Below, one piece after another: positions 1 through 8,023 of a DNA stretch of 64,000 nt. The notes under the pieces were generated by a model. It was not told where the DNA came from. It saw only the letters and a program-made list of their open reading frames with translations, and did no database searches. This DNA is from Enterobacter cloacae complex sp. ECNIH7 (GTDB lineage: Bacteria > Pseudomonadota > Gammaproteobacteria > Enterobacterales > Enterobacteriaceae). Positions within the stretch are counted from its first letter, which is position 1; every line of letters begins with the position of its first letter. Location: NCBI RefSeq assembly GCF_002208095.1, contig NZ_CP017990.1, forward strand, positions 3,906,001 to 3,970,000, read 5' to 3'. The translations under genes were made by a program, and so were the position numbers.

Positions 1-1004
1 CCGGGCTGCTGTTCCTGGTGCCGCTCGGCGATATGTTTGAACGCCGAATGCTGATCGTCTCCATGACCCTGCTGGCCGCCGGTGGGATGCTGATCACCGC
101 CAGCAGCCAGTCGCTGACAATGATGATCGTCGGAACCGCGCTTACGGGGCTGTTCTCCGTGGTGGCGCAAATCCTGGTCCCGCTCGCCGCAACCCTCGCC
201 TCCCCGGAAAAACGCGGCAAGGTGGTGGGCACCATCATGAGCGGCCTGCTGCTGGGGATTTTGCTGGCGCGTACCGTTGCAGGGCTGCTGGCAAGCCTCG
301 GCGGCTGGCGCACCGTATACTGGGTGGCGAGCGTGCTGATGGTCATCATGGCGCTGGCGCTGTGGCGCGGGCTGCCAAAAGTGAAGCAGGAAAACCACCT
401 GAACTATCCTCAGCTGCTGGCCTCCGTTTTCAGCCTGTTTACGCAGGACAAGCTTCTGCGCACCCGCGCCCTGCTGGGCTGTTTCACCTTCGCTAACTTC
501 AGCATTCTCTGGACGTCGATGGCGTTTCTGCTGGCCGCGCCGCCGTTCAACTATTCCGAAGGGGTGATTGGCCTGTTCGGTCTGGCCGGCGCCGCAGGCG
601 CGCTGGGCGCGCGTCCCGCTGGCGGGCTGGCCGACAAGGGTAAATCCCACCTGACCACCTCCGCAGGGCTGATTTTACTTCTCCTCTCCTGGGCGGCGAT
701 CTGGTACGGACACATCTCGGTGCTGGCGCTGATTGTCGGTATCCTGGTGCTCGATCTCACCGTTCAGGGCGTTCACATCACCAATCAGACCGTCATCTAT
801 CGCGTGAAGCCAGAGGCGCGCAACCGCCTGACGGCCGGATACATGACCAGCTACTTCATCGGCGGCGCGGCGGGTTCGCTTGTTTCAGCGTCGGCGTGGC
901 AGCATGCGGGCTGGTCGGGGGTATGCGCGATCGGGGCCATCGTCGCCACCCTCAACCTGCTAGTATGGTGGCGCGGTTATCACCGTCAGGATGCAATTAA
1001 CTAA
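1..1004 (+). CDS. MFS transporter, YgaY-like, 5' truncated by window edge
   Basis: The reading frame is open from the first bases of the window (frame starting at base 3) and ends at a TAA at 1002-1004, so the true start lies outside. About 333 residues are visible, with roughly ten hydrophobic segments. An early G-D-x-F-E-R-R motif matches the loop between helices 2 and 3 of major facilitator transporters, which export or exchange small solutes across the inner membrane. In E. coli K-12 the equivalent position upstream of emrR holds ygaY, a broken gene. Here the visible part has no frameshift. The substrate cannot be told. A weak hairpin follows the stop. Confidence 0.85.
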   Translation, partial: GLLFLVPLGDMFERRMLIVSMTLLAAGGMLITASSQSLTMMIVGTALTGLFSVVAQILVPLAATLASPEKRGKVVGTIMSGLLLGILLARTVAGLLASLGGWRTVYWVASVLMVIMALALWRGLPKVKQENHLNYPQLLASVFSLFTQDKLLRTRALLGCFTFANFSILWTSMAFLLAAPPFNYSEGVIGLFGLAGAAGALGARPAGGLADKGKSHLTTSAGLILLLLSWAAIWYGHISVLALIVGILVLDLTVQGVHITNQTVIYRVKPEARNRLTAGYMTSYFIGGAAGSLVSASAWQHAGWSGVCAIGAIVATLNLLVWWRGYHRQDAIN

Positions 1005-1019
1005 CATTTACATTGAGTT

Positions 1020-1043
1020 GGCCTCTTAGGGTGTTAAGAGGCC
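1020..1043 (+). terminator. Probable terminator after the MFS gene
   Basis: A 9-bp inverted repeat (arms 1020-1028 and 1035-1043) with a 6-base loop lies 15 bases after the transporter stop codon. The following T-run is poor, so termination is likely but not certain. Confidence 0.5.
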
Positions 1044-1246
1044 CTTCACTCTGTTAATGTAAACGTAATCATTTATCCCAGAAATTTTAATGTGGGTGAC
1101 ATATTTACAATCGGCATGAATAGTTCAGACCCCCGTCCTCACATCCTCTCTTCAGCGGGTTCACACCCAACGCTTTCTGTGCTCACCGGGTCACGGACTT
1201 ACCCGGCGCTTTCTGATGGTGACATAAGTTTGGCGGATATAACCGC

Positions 1247-1287
1247 ACAAATAATTCATTTACATTATTTGTCACTATCGTTACTAT
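1247..1287 (+). promoter_or_regulatory. emrR promoter with candidate operator
   Basis: A TTTACA -35 (1259-1264) and a TACTAT -10 (1282-1287) are 17 bases apart, about 30 bases before emrR. The -35 lies inside a perfect 8-bp inverted repeat (arms 1247-1254 and 1265-1272, ACAAATAA/TTATTTGT). EmrR represses its own operon in E. coli, so this repeat is a reasonable operator candidate. The rest of the gap from 1044 to 1246 shows nothing else. Confidence 0.5.
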
Positions 1288-1317
1288 ATCGGCTGTAATT
1301 AATGAGGTTATGCCCAA

Positions 1318-1848
1318 ATGGATAGTTCGTTTACGCCCATTGAACAAATGCTTAAATTCCGCGCCAGTCGCCATGAGGACTTCCCGTATCAGGAAATCCT
1401 GCTGACTCGCCTGTGCATGCACATGCAGGGTAAGCTACTGGAAAACCGTAATAAAATGCTGAAAGCTCAAGGGATTAACGAGACGTTGTTTATGGCGTTG
1501 ATTACGCTGGAGTCTCAGGAAAATCACAGCATTCAGCCTTCCGAACTGAGCTGCGCGCTGGGCTCCTCCCGTACCAATGCGACCCGTATTGCCGATGAAC
1601 TCGAAAAGCGCGGCTGGATTGAGCGCCGTGAAAGCGACAACGATCGCCGCTGCCTGCATCTGCAACTGACCGATAAAGGTCACCAGTTCCTGCGCGAGGT
1701 GCTGCCACCTCAGCACAATTGCCTGCACAAACTCTGGTCTGCCCTCAGCACCGCCGAGCGCGACCAGCTTGAGCACATCACTCGCAAGCTGCTCACCCGT
1801 CTGGACCAGATGGATGAAGACGGCGCCGTTCTTGAGGCGCTGCGCTAA
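1318..1848 (+). CDS. emrR: MarR-family repressor EmrR (MprA)
   Basis: This 176-residue protein is the same length as E. coli EmrR and near-identical in its winged helix-turn-helix (about residues 60-110, including the S-S-R-T-N-A-T-R recognition region and the D-N-D-R-R wing). EmrR binds uncouplers and other aromatic compounds, then releases the promoter of emrRAB. The ATG is preceded by GAGG at a suitable distance. It is the first gene of the emrRAB operon, and the 126-base gap to emrA holds a strong hairpin. Identification is firm. Confidence 0.97.
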   Translation: MDSSFTPIEQMLKFRASRHEDFPYQEILLTRLCMHMQGKLLENRNKMLKAQGINETLFMALITLESQENHSIQPSELSCALGSSRTNATRIADELEKRGWIERRESDNDRRCLHLQLTDKGHQFLREVLPPQHNCLHKLWSALSTAERDQLEHITRKLLTRLDQMDEDGAVLEALR

Positions 1849-1891
1849 CGCGACGACACGCTCACCATTCCAGATTCATAAGAAAACCGAC

Positions 1892-1917
1892 AGGCCAGCA
1901 CGTCACAGTGCTGGCCT
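1892..1917 (+). terminator. Hairpin between emrR and emrA, possible attenuator
   Basis: A perfect 10-bp stem (AGGCCAGCAC at 1892-1901 with GTGCTGGCCT at 1908-1917) and a 6-base loop are followed by TTCT. It sits in the middle of the operon, 43 bases after emrR and 57 before emrA. It could end part of the transcripts after emrR, or protect the emrR message. A smaller second hairpin (TCGGCT/AGCCGA) follows near 1931-1943. Confidence 0.55.
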
Positions 1918-1974
1918 TTCTGACAACAGGTCGGCTCAGCCGATGTGAAAATAAGAAGATCGTGGAGAACAACA

Positions 1975-3147
1975 ATGAGCGCAAATGCGGAGAGCACTAC
2001 CCCGCAGCAACCGGCCAACAAGAAAGGCAAACGTAAGAGCGCCCTTCTTCTGTTGACCTTGCTCTTTATCATTATTGCCGTGGCATATGGGATCTATTGG
2101 TTTTTAGTACTGCGTCATGCTGAAGAGACTGACGACGCGTACGTGGCAGGGAACCAGGTACAAATTATGGCGCAGGTGTCGGGCAGCGTGACGAAAGTCT
2201 GGGCTGACAATACCGACTTTGTGCAAAAAGGCGATGTGTTGGTGACCCTCGATCCAACCGACGCCCAGCAGGCGTTTGAAAAAGCACAGACCGCGCTGGC
2301 CTCCAGCGTCCGTCAGACCCGTCAGCTGATGATCAACAGCAAACAGCTGCAGGCCAACATCGACGTGCAGAAAACGGCGCTGGCGCAGGCGCAGAGCGAC
2401 CTGAACCGCCGCGTTCCGCTCGGCACCGCCAACCTGATTGGCCGTGAAGAGCTGCAGCATGCCCGCGACGCCGTTGCCAGCGCTCAGGCACAGCTGGATG
2501 TAGCCATTCAACAGTACAACGCCAACCAGGCGATGGTGCTGGGCACAAGCCTGGAAAACCAGCCTGCCGTACAGCAGGCGGCGACCGAAGTGCGCAACGC
2601 GTGGCTTGCCCTGCAGCGTACCAAAATCGTCAGCCCTATGACCGGCTATGTCTCCCGTCGTTCCGTCCAGCCAGGGGCGCAGATTAGCCCAACCACGCCG
2701 CTGATGGCGGTCGTGCCGGCAGACAATCTGTGGGTAGACGCCAACTTTAAAGAGACGCAGCTTGCCCATATGCGTATCGGCCAGAGCGCGACGGTTGTCA
2801 GCGACATCTACGGCGATGACGTGAAGTACACCGGTAAAGTGGTTGGTCTGGACATGGGGACCGGCAGCGCTTTCTCCCTGCTGCCTGCGCAAAACGCCAC
2901 CGGTAACTGGATCAAAGTGGTTCAGCGTCTGCCCGTGCGTATTGAGCTGGATGCCAAACAGCTGGCGGATCACCCGCTGCGTATCGGCCTCTCTACGCTG
3001 GTGACGGTCGACACCGCCAACCGCGACGGTCAGATCCTGGCAAGCCAGGTGCGCAGCAGCCCGGCTTATGAAAGTAACGCCCGTGAAATTAGCCTCGATC
3101 CGGTCAACAAGCTGATCGATGACATCGTGAAGGCAAACGCCGGTTAA
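1975..3147 (+). CDS. emrA: Multidrug efflux membrane fusion protein EmrA
   Basis: This 390-residue protein is the periplasmic adaptor linking EmrB to the outer-membrane channel TolC, for export of uncouplers such as CCCP and nalidixic acid. A short basic N-terminus is followed by one membrane span at about residues 22-43. A lipoyl/barrel-sandwich half (E-E-T-D-D-A-Y-V), a coiled-coil alpha-hairpin (about 100-205), the second lipoyl half and a beta-barrel follow, as in HlyD-type adaptors. The start is the ATG at 1975, behind a GGAG, giving the length of the E. coli protein; an upstream in-frame start at 1945 lacks support. emrB follows after 16 bases. Confidence 0.97.
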   Translation: MSANAESTTPQQPANKKGKRKSALLLLTLLFIIIAVAYGIYWFLVLRHAEETDDAYVAGNQVQIMAQVSGSVTKVWADNTDFVQKGDVLVTLDPTDAQQAFEKAQTALASSVRQTRQLMINSKQLQANIDVQKTALAQAQSDLNRRVPLGTANLIGREELQHARDAVASAQAQLDVAIQQYNANQAMVLGTSLENQPAVQQAATEVRNAWLALQRTKIVSPMTGYVSRRSVQPGAQISPTTPLMAVVPADNLWVDANFKETQLAHMRIGQSATVVSDIYGDDVKYTGKVVGLDMGTGSAFSLLPAQNATGNWIKVVQRLPVRIELDAKQLADHPLRIGLSTLVTVDTANRDGQILASQVRSSPAYESNAREISLDPVNKLIDDIVKANAG

Positions 3148-3163
3148 TCCGAAGGTGAGCGTT

Positions 3164-4711
3164 ATGCAACAGCAAAAGCCGCAAAAACCGCTGGAAGGCG
3201 CGCAGCTGGTCATTATGACCATCGCGCTGTCGCTGGCGACATTCATGCAGGTGCTGGACTCCACCATCGCAAACGTGGCGATCCCGACCATCGCCGGTAA
3301 CCTTGGCTCGTCGCTGAGCCAGGGGACCTGGGTCATTACCTCGTTTGGGGTGGCAAACGCCATCTCCATTCCGATTACCGGCTGGCTGGCAAAGCGCGTC
3401 GGTGAGGTGAAGCTGTTCCTCTGGTCGACGGTATTGTTCGTTCTTGCCTCCTGGGCGTGCGGCATGTCCAGCAGCCTGACGATGCTGATTTTCTTCCGCG
3501 TCATTCAGGGGATTGTCGCCGGGCCGTTGATTCCGCTGTCGCAGAGCTTACTGCTGAACAACTACCCGCCCGCCAAGCGCTCGATTGCGCTGGCGCTGTG
3601 GTCAATGACCGTGATTGTCGCGCCGATTTGCGGGCCTATCTTAGGCGGTTATATCAGCGACAACTATCACTGGGGCTGGATCTTCTTCATCAACGTACCG
3701 ATTGGCGCCATCGTGGTAATGCTGACGCTCCAGTCGCTGCGCGGCAGAGAAACCCGGACGGAACAGCGGCGTATCGATGCCATTGGTCTGGCACTGCTGG
3801 TTGTCGGCATCGGTAGCCTGCAGGTCATGCTCGACCAGGGCAAAGAGCTGGACTGGTTCAACTCCCGGGAGATCATCATCCTGACGATTGTCGCGGTGGT
3901 GTCGCTGAGCTTCCTGATTGTCTGGGAGCTGACGGACGATAACCCGATAGTCGACCTGTCGCTGTTTAAGTCGCGAAACTTCACCATAGGCTGTCTGTGT
4001 ATCAGCCTCGCCTACATGCTCTACTTCGGCGCGATTGTACTGCTGCCGCAGCTGTTGCAGGAGGTATACGGCTACACCGCAACCTGGGCAGGTTTAGCCT
4101 CGGCGCCGGTTGGATTGATTCCGGTTCTGCTGTCGCCGATTATTGGCCGCTTCGCCCACAAGCTCGACATGCGCCGGCTGGTGACGTTCAGCTTTATCAT
4201 GTACGCCGTGTGCTTCTACTGGCGCGCGTATACGTTCGAACCGGGAATGGACTTTGGCGCGTCCGCGTGGCCGCAGTTTATTCAGGGCTTTGCCGTGGCG
4301 TGCTTCTTTATGCCATTGACCACCATCACGCTTTCCGGTTTACCGCCTGAGCGCATGGCGGCAGCATCGAGCCTGTCGAACTTTACGCGAACGCTGGCGG
4401 GCTCGATTGGTACGTCGATCACCACCACCCTGTGGACTAACCGTGAATCGATGCACCATGCCCAGCTGACCGAAGCGGTGAACCCGTTCAATCCGAACTC
4501 CAGGGAGATGTACAACCAGCTTCAGGGAATGGGTATGACGGAACAGCAGGCGTCAGGGTGGATAGCCCAGCAGATCACCAACCAGGGGCTGATTATCTCG
4601 GCCAACGAGATTTTCTGGATATCGGCAGGGATCTTTATCGTCCTGCTGGGGCTGGTGTGGTTTGCTAAACCACCGTTTGGCGCCGGTAGCGGCGGCGGTG
4701 GGGCGCACTAG
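3164..4711 (+). CDS. emrB: Multidrug efflux MFS transporter EmrB
   Basis: This 515-residue protein is a DHA2-family drug:proton antiporter with about 14 membrane spans. It carries the family motif L-D-S-T-I-A-N-V-A-I-P in helix 1 and the motif-C region G-P-I-L-G-G-Y-I in helix 5. The C-terminus is rich in glycine, as in E. coli EmrB (512 residues). The ATG at 3164 is preferred over a GTG at 3155, because the reading then begins M-Q-Q-Q-K-P as in E. coli and follows an AAGGTGAG ribosome site. It works with EmrA and TolC. A REP pair follows. Confidence 0.97.
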   Translation: MQQQKPQKPLEGAQLVIMTIALSLATFMQVLDSTIANVAIPTIAGNLGSSLSQGTWVITSFGVANAISIPITGWLAKRVGEVKLFLWSTVLFVLASWACGMSSSLTMLIFFRVIQGIVAGPLIPLSQSLLLNNYPPAKRSIALALWSMTVIVAPICGPILGGYISDNYHWGWIFFINVPIGAIVVMLTLQSLRGRETRTEQRRIDAIGLALLVVGIGSLQVMLDQGKELDWFNSREIIILTIVAVVSLSFLIVWELTDDNPIVDLSLFKSRNFTIGCLCISLAYMLYFGAIVLLPQLLQEVYGYTATWAGLASAPVGLIPVLLSPIIGRFAHKLDMRRLVTFSFIMYAVCFYWRAYTFEPGMDFGASAWPQFIQGFAVACFFMPLTTITLSGLPPERMAAASSLSNFTRTLAGSIGTSITTTLWTNRESMHHAQLTEAVNPFNPNSREMYNQLQGMGMTEQQASGWIAQQITNQGLIISANEIFWISAGIFIVLLGLVWFAKPPFGAGSGGGGAH

Positions 4712-4725
4712 TCCTTTGACAGTTT

Positions 4726-4796
4726 CCCGGTGGCGCTTCGCTTACCGGGCCTACGAACGTAGGCCGGATAAGGCGTAGCCGCCATCCGGCAAAAAA
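4726..4796. repeat. REP/BIME palindrome pair after emrB
   Basis: Two REP-type palindromes (4726-4749, and about 4763-4790 with the typical GCCGGATAAGGCG core) face each other and are joined by a short CCTAC/GTAGG stem. A run of six A follows. These extragenic repeats are common in enterobacteria and probably stabilise the emr message or end transcription. Confidence 0.85.
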
Positions 4797-4844
4797 CCGC
4801 ACCCTGTCCAGAACGCGACAGCGATTGTCAGTTCCGATAAAGCA

Positions 4845-4890
4845 GCGCTCCTGAAATCAATTCACGATAGTGAAAAGACAACAGGAGCGC
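4845..4890 (+). promoter_or_regulatory. Leader hairpin masking the isopropylmalate synthase ribosome site
   Basis: A perfect 9-bp repeat, GCGCTCCTG at 4845-4853 and CAGGAGCGC at 4882-4890, brackets an inner 5-bp hairpin (TTCAC/GTGAA, 4861-4874). The 3' arm contains the AGGAG ribosome site of the gene starting at 4894, so in the folded RNA that site is fully paired. The same repeat could instead be a DNA operator. Upstream, TGTCCAGAAC at 4805 and TGTCAGTTCC at 4826 are 21 bases apart, the two-turn spacing usual for AraC-type half-sites. Confidence 0.5.
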
Positions 4891-4893
4891 ATC

Positions 4894-6549
4894 ATGCTGA
4901 ACACACCCGCCGACAAGTACCAACCCTATCCGACCCTTTTCCTGCCCGACCGCCGCTGGCCGGAGCAACGCATTACCCGCGCGCCGCGCTGGCTCTCAAC
5001 CGACCTGCGCGACGGCAACCAGGCCCTTGCCGAGCCGATGGACAGCGCCCGCAAGCTGCAGTTCTGGGATCTGCTGCTGGGCTGCGGATTCAAAGAGATT
5101 GAGGTCGCCTTCCCATCCGCCTCGCAGACGGATTTCAACTTTGTTCGCCAGCTGATTGAAGAGAACCGCATTCCGGATGACGTCACGATTCAGGTATTAA
5201 CCCAGGCGCGGGAAGATCTCATCCATCGCACTTTTGAATCCCTGCTCGGCGCGAAGCAGGCTACCGTGCATCTGTATAACGCCACCGCCCCGCTGTTCCG
5301 CCGCCTGGTATTCGGCATGGAGAAAGCGCAAGTCGTCGAGCTGGCGACGCGATCCACGCGGCTTATTCGTCATCAGTGTGAAGAGAATCCGGACACCAGC
5401 TGGCAGTATGAGTATTCCCCGGAGACCTTCTGCTTTACCGAGCCGGAGTTTGCGCTGGAGATTTGTGAAGCCGTGGCGGAGATCTGGCAGCCGTGCGACG
5501 AACGGCCCATGGTGATCAACTTACCGGCAACCGTCGAAGTGAGCACGCCGAACGTCTATGCCGACCAGATCGAGTATTTCTGTCGCCACTTCAGCCGCCG
5601 CCGGGATGTCTGCATCAGCGTACATCCGCATAACGACCGCGGTACCGGCGTCGCCAGCGCCGAGCTGGCCGTGATGGCGGGGGCAGACCGCGTGGAGGGC
5701 TGTCTGTTTGGTAACGGCGAGCGCACGGGCAACGTCTGCCTGGTGACGCTGGCGATGAACCTCTACAGCCAGGGCATCAGCCCGAATCTCGACTTTAGCG
5801 ATATGAACCGGGTCGTGGAAGTGGTGGAAGCCTGCAACCAGCTGCCGGTGCATCCGCGCCACCCGTGGGCAGGCCGGCTGGCCTATACCGCCTTCTCCGG
5901 CTCGCACCAGGATGCGATCAAAAAAGGCTTTGATGCCCGCAGGCCTGGCGATCGCTGGGAGATGCCGTATCTGCCCGTCGATCCGCAGGACATCGGCTGC
6001 ACCTACGAAGCGGTGATCCGCGTGAACAGCCAGTCAGGGAAAAGCGGCAGCGCGTGGCTCATCGAACAGAATCATGGCCTGAAATTACCCCGCGCCCTGC
6101 AGCAGGATTTCAGCCAGCACGTGCAGCAGGAAACCGATCGCCACGGAAAAGAGATGACGCAGAATGCGCTGTGGCAGCTGTTCCGCACCCGCTACGGCCT
6201 GGTAGCCACGCCGCAGTTTGCGCTGCAATCCTACCGCAGCGACAGCCAGCAGGACGGCCAGCTGCGTTTGACGGCAAGCATCGCTACGCAGGGGGGAACG
6301 CGTCAGCTGGAAGGTCAGGGTAACGGTCTGCTCTCCGCCGCCGCTCACGGCCTGAGCCGCTGGGTCAACGCCCCGTTCGTGATTAAGGATTATCACGAGC
6401 ATACGTTAGGCGAACGTAGCGACAGCCGGTCGGTGGCCTACATCCGCTGCCTGTTCCAGGACGGCAGCAGCCGCTGGGGCGTGGGCATCGACAGCGACGT
6501 GGCGCGCGCGTCGCTTCAGGCGCTCTTCAATGCCGTCAGTCGTTCTTAA
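4894..6549 (+). CDS. 2-isopropylmalate synthase, type II (second LeuA)
   Basis: The 551-residue protein condenses 2-oxoisovalerate with acetyl-CoA, the first step of leucine synthesis, or a related chain-lengthening reaction. The HMGL-like TIM barrel is at about residues 30-310, with the R-D-G-N-Q motif at 39-43 and metal-binding H-P-H-N-D at 244-248. A linker and a C-terminal regulatory-like domain follow, shorter than in actinobacterial enzymes. It belongs to the type II (Corynebacterium/Mycobacterium-like) branch, not the canonical enterobacterial leuA of leuABCD. The start at 4894 uses AGGAG, which is masked by a leader hairpin. The end overlaps the convergent AraC gene by 14 bases. The true substrate is not certain. 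Confidence 0.85.
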   Translation: MLNTPADKYQPYPTLFLPDRRWPEQRITRAPRWLSTDLRDGNQALAEPMDSARKLQFWDLLLGCGFKEIEVAFPSASQTDFNFVRQLIEENRIPDDVTIQVLTQAREDLIHRTFESLLGAKQATVHLYNATAPLFRRLVFGMEKAQVVELATRSTRLIRHQCEENPDTSWQYEYSPETFCFTEPEFALEICEAVAEIWQPCDERPMVINLPATVEVSTPNVYADQIEYFCRHFSRRRDVCISVHPHNDRGTGVASAELAVMAGADRVEGCLFGNGERTGNVCLVTLAMNLYSQGISPNLDFSDMNRVVEVVEACNQLPVHPRHPWAGRLAYTAFSGSHQDAIKKGFDARRPGDRWEMPYLPVDPQDIGCTYEAVIRVNSQSGKSGSAWLIEQNHGLKLPRALQQDFSQHVQQETDRHGKEMTQNALWQLFRTRYGLVATPQFALQSYRSDSQQDGQLRLTASIATQGGTRQLEGQGNGLLSAAAHGLSRWVNAPFVIKDYHEHTLGERSDSRSVAYIRCLFQDGSSRWGVGIDSDVARASLQALFNAVSRS

Positions 6550-7300
6550 AGTAATCGCTGGGTGAGACGCCCATCACCCGGCGAAACATTGCCGTAAAGG
6601 CGCTGTGGCTGCCGTAACCCAGATCCAGCGCCACGCGCAGCACTGGCTGGCCCTGCGCCAGCCGCACTAAGGCTTCTAGCAGGCGCGCCCTTCTCAACCA
6701 CTCGCCATAGCTTAATCCCGTCTGCTGCTGAAAATGGCGGTTCAGGGTGCGTTCGCTCATGTTCATCATGCTCGCGGCCTGCGCGCTGCCCCAACTCTCC
6801 CCCGCGTTTTGCCGGATTAGCAGACACAGGTGGCGTAACGCCTCGCTTTCCGGCTCCGGCAGATGAAACGGCAGCACCGGCATGGTGCGGATTTCATCGA
6901 GAATAAGCTCATAGACGCGTTCATCCCGGCTGCCGGGCGAGTACGATTCAGGTAAAGCAAGAGAGACGAGGATCAGCTCGCGCAGCAGCGGCGCGATCTG
7001 CACGATCTGACAGGAGGCCGGGAGATCGGCCCGCGCCAGCGGATCGATGAACAGCGTTCGCGCCGCCACGTTGCCGGTGATGCGAAGCGAGTGGCGAGTC
7101 CCCGCCGGTAGCCAGACGCCGCGACCCGGAGGAACAACCCAACAGCCCGATGCGGTATCAACCCGTACCACGCCGCTCAGGGTGTGCAACAGCTGCGCGC
7201 AGTCGTGCTCATGCCACGGCTCGCTGTCACCATGAACGTAATCATGGGCGAACGGAACGAGGGGACGATGGGTAAAGGAGAACGTTGCGGTTGTGGTCAT
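6536..7300 (-). CDS. AraC-family transcriptional regulator
   Basis: The 254-residue protein has an N-terminal cupin-like sensing half with W-H-E-H-D-C-A-Q near residue 30 and P-P-G-R-G-V-W-L-P near 57. Its C-terminal double helix-turn-helix covers about residues 155-254 and includes the family signature V-A-L-D-L-G-Y-G-S-H-S-A-F-T-A-M-F-R-R. The layout resembles the NimR/YeaM group. It converges on the isopropylmalate synthase gene with a 14-base tail overlap. It may regulate that gene, which is inference from position only. Confidence 0.88.
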   Translation of the reverse strand: MTTTATFSFTHRPLVPFAHDYVHGDSEPWHEHDCAQLLHTLSGVVRVDTASGCWVVPPGRGVWLPAGTRHSLRITGNVAARTLFIDPLARADLPASCQIVQIAPLLRELILVSLALPESYSPGSRDERVYELILDEIRTMPVLPFHLPEPESEALRHLCLLIRQNAGESWGSAQAASMMNMSERTLNRHFQQQTGLSYGEWLRRARLLEALVRLAQGQPVLRVALDLGYGSHSAFTAMFRRVMGVSPSDYFKND

Positions 7301-7312
7301 GGGGTTGAACCA

Positions 7313-7344
7313 CCCTCACCCTACCCTCTCCCTTAGGGAGAGGG
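7313..7344. repeat. Dispersed CCCTCACCC palindromic repeat, copy 1
   Basis: A short C-rich motif is followed by the perfect stem CCCTCTCCCT/AGGGAGAGGG (7325-7344). It lies just past the end of luxS and could act as its terminator although the T-run is missing. Three further copies occur at 20047, 24149 and 39132. Confidence 0.8.
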
Positions 7345-7354
7345 AAAAGGTGCA

Positions 7355-7870
7355 CTAGATGTGCAGTTCCTGCAGTTTTTCTTTTGGCAGGGCCAGCTCT
7401 TCGTTGCTGTTAACGCGAACATCACGCTCGATGATGTGACGCGCGATTTCCTGCGCTTCTTCCAGAGAGTGCATCTGGTAAGTACCGCACTGGTAAACGT
7501 TCAGCTCAGGGATCTGGTTCTGCTCTTTCACCTTCAGCACGTCTTCCATCGCCGCTTTCCACGCATCAGCGACGCGTTTCTCTTCCGGCTGGCCAATCAG
7601 GCTCATGTAGAAACCGGTACGGCAGCCCATAGGGGAGATGTCGATGATCTCAACGCCGTTGCCGTTCAGATGGTCACGCATGAAACCGGCGAACAGGTGT
7701 TCCAGGGTATGAATGCCTTTCTCTGGCATCACTTCTTTATTTGGCACGCAGAAACGCAGATCGAAGACGGTGATCGTGTCGCCGTGCGGGGTGTGCATGG
7801 TCTTCGCCACGCGTACTGCAGGTGCTTCCATACGGGTATGGTCGACAGTAAAGCTATCTAATAACGGCAT
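7355..7870 (-). CDS. luxS: S-ribosylhomocysteine lyase LuxS
   Basis: This 171-residue cytosolic enzyme cleaves S-ribosylhomocysteine to homocysteine and DPD, the precursor of autoinducer-2. The metal ligands are visible as H54 and H58 in H-T-L-E-H and C128 in Y-Q-C-G-T, and the catalytic cysteine as C83 in M-G-C-R-T-G. The length matches E. coli. The start follows GGAGGTGACGT. The gene diverges from micA, and its leader overlaps the micA promoter, as in E. coli. Confidence 0.98.
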   Translation of the reverse strand: MPLLDSFTVDHTRMEAPAVRVAKTMHTPHGDTITVFDLRFCVPNKEVMPEKGIHTLEHLFAGFMRDHLNGNGVEIIDISPMGCRTGFYMSLIGQPEEKRVADAWKAAMEDVLKVKEQNQIPELNVYQCGTYQMHSLEEAQEIARHIIERDVRVNSNEELALPKEKLQELHI

Positions 7871-7907
7871 ACGTCACCTCCGACAGTGATTTTTTTTAAA
7901 ATAAACT

Positions 7908-7934
7908 GAACTCTTCTACAGAATGCACGTCTGA
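7908..7934 (+). promoter_or_regulatory. Sigma-E promoter of micA
   Basis: A GAACTC -35 (7908-7913) and a TCTGA -10 (7930-7934) are 16 bases apart and place the start at 7941. This matches the extracytoplasmic stress sigma factor pattern that drives micA in E. coli. Confidence 0.75.
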
Positions 7935-7940
7935 GTATAT

Positions 7941-8014
7941 GAAAGACGCGCATTTGTTATCATCATCCCTGAATTCAGAGATGTATATTTTGGCCACAGC
8001 GATGTGGCCTTTTT
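7941..8014 (+). ncRNA. micA: Small regulatory RNA MicA
   Basis: The first 42 bases (from GAAAGACGCGCATTTG) are identical, as far as I recall it, to E. coli MicA. This is an Hfq-dependent antisense RNA that blocks ompA and other outer-membrane protein messages under envelope stress. The RNA ends in a hairpin (TGGCCACA/TGTGGCC) and a T-run at 7991-8014. A few bases differ in the single-stranded middle. The position between luxS and gshA is conserved. Confidence 0.95.
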
Positions 8015-8023
8015 CTTTTCTGC

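Noticed and set aside
1092..1298. 68-codon frame before emrR
   Set aside because: It runs through the emrR promoter and operator, has no ribosome site and resembles no family known to me.
2104..3504. 466-codon frame on the minus strand
   Set aside because: It is antisense to emrA and the start of emrB, whose identities are certain. Long antisense frames are usual in GC-rich genes.
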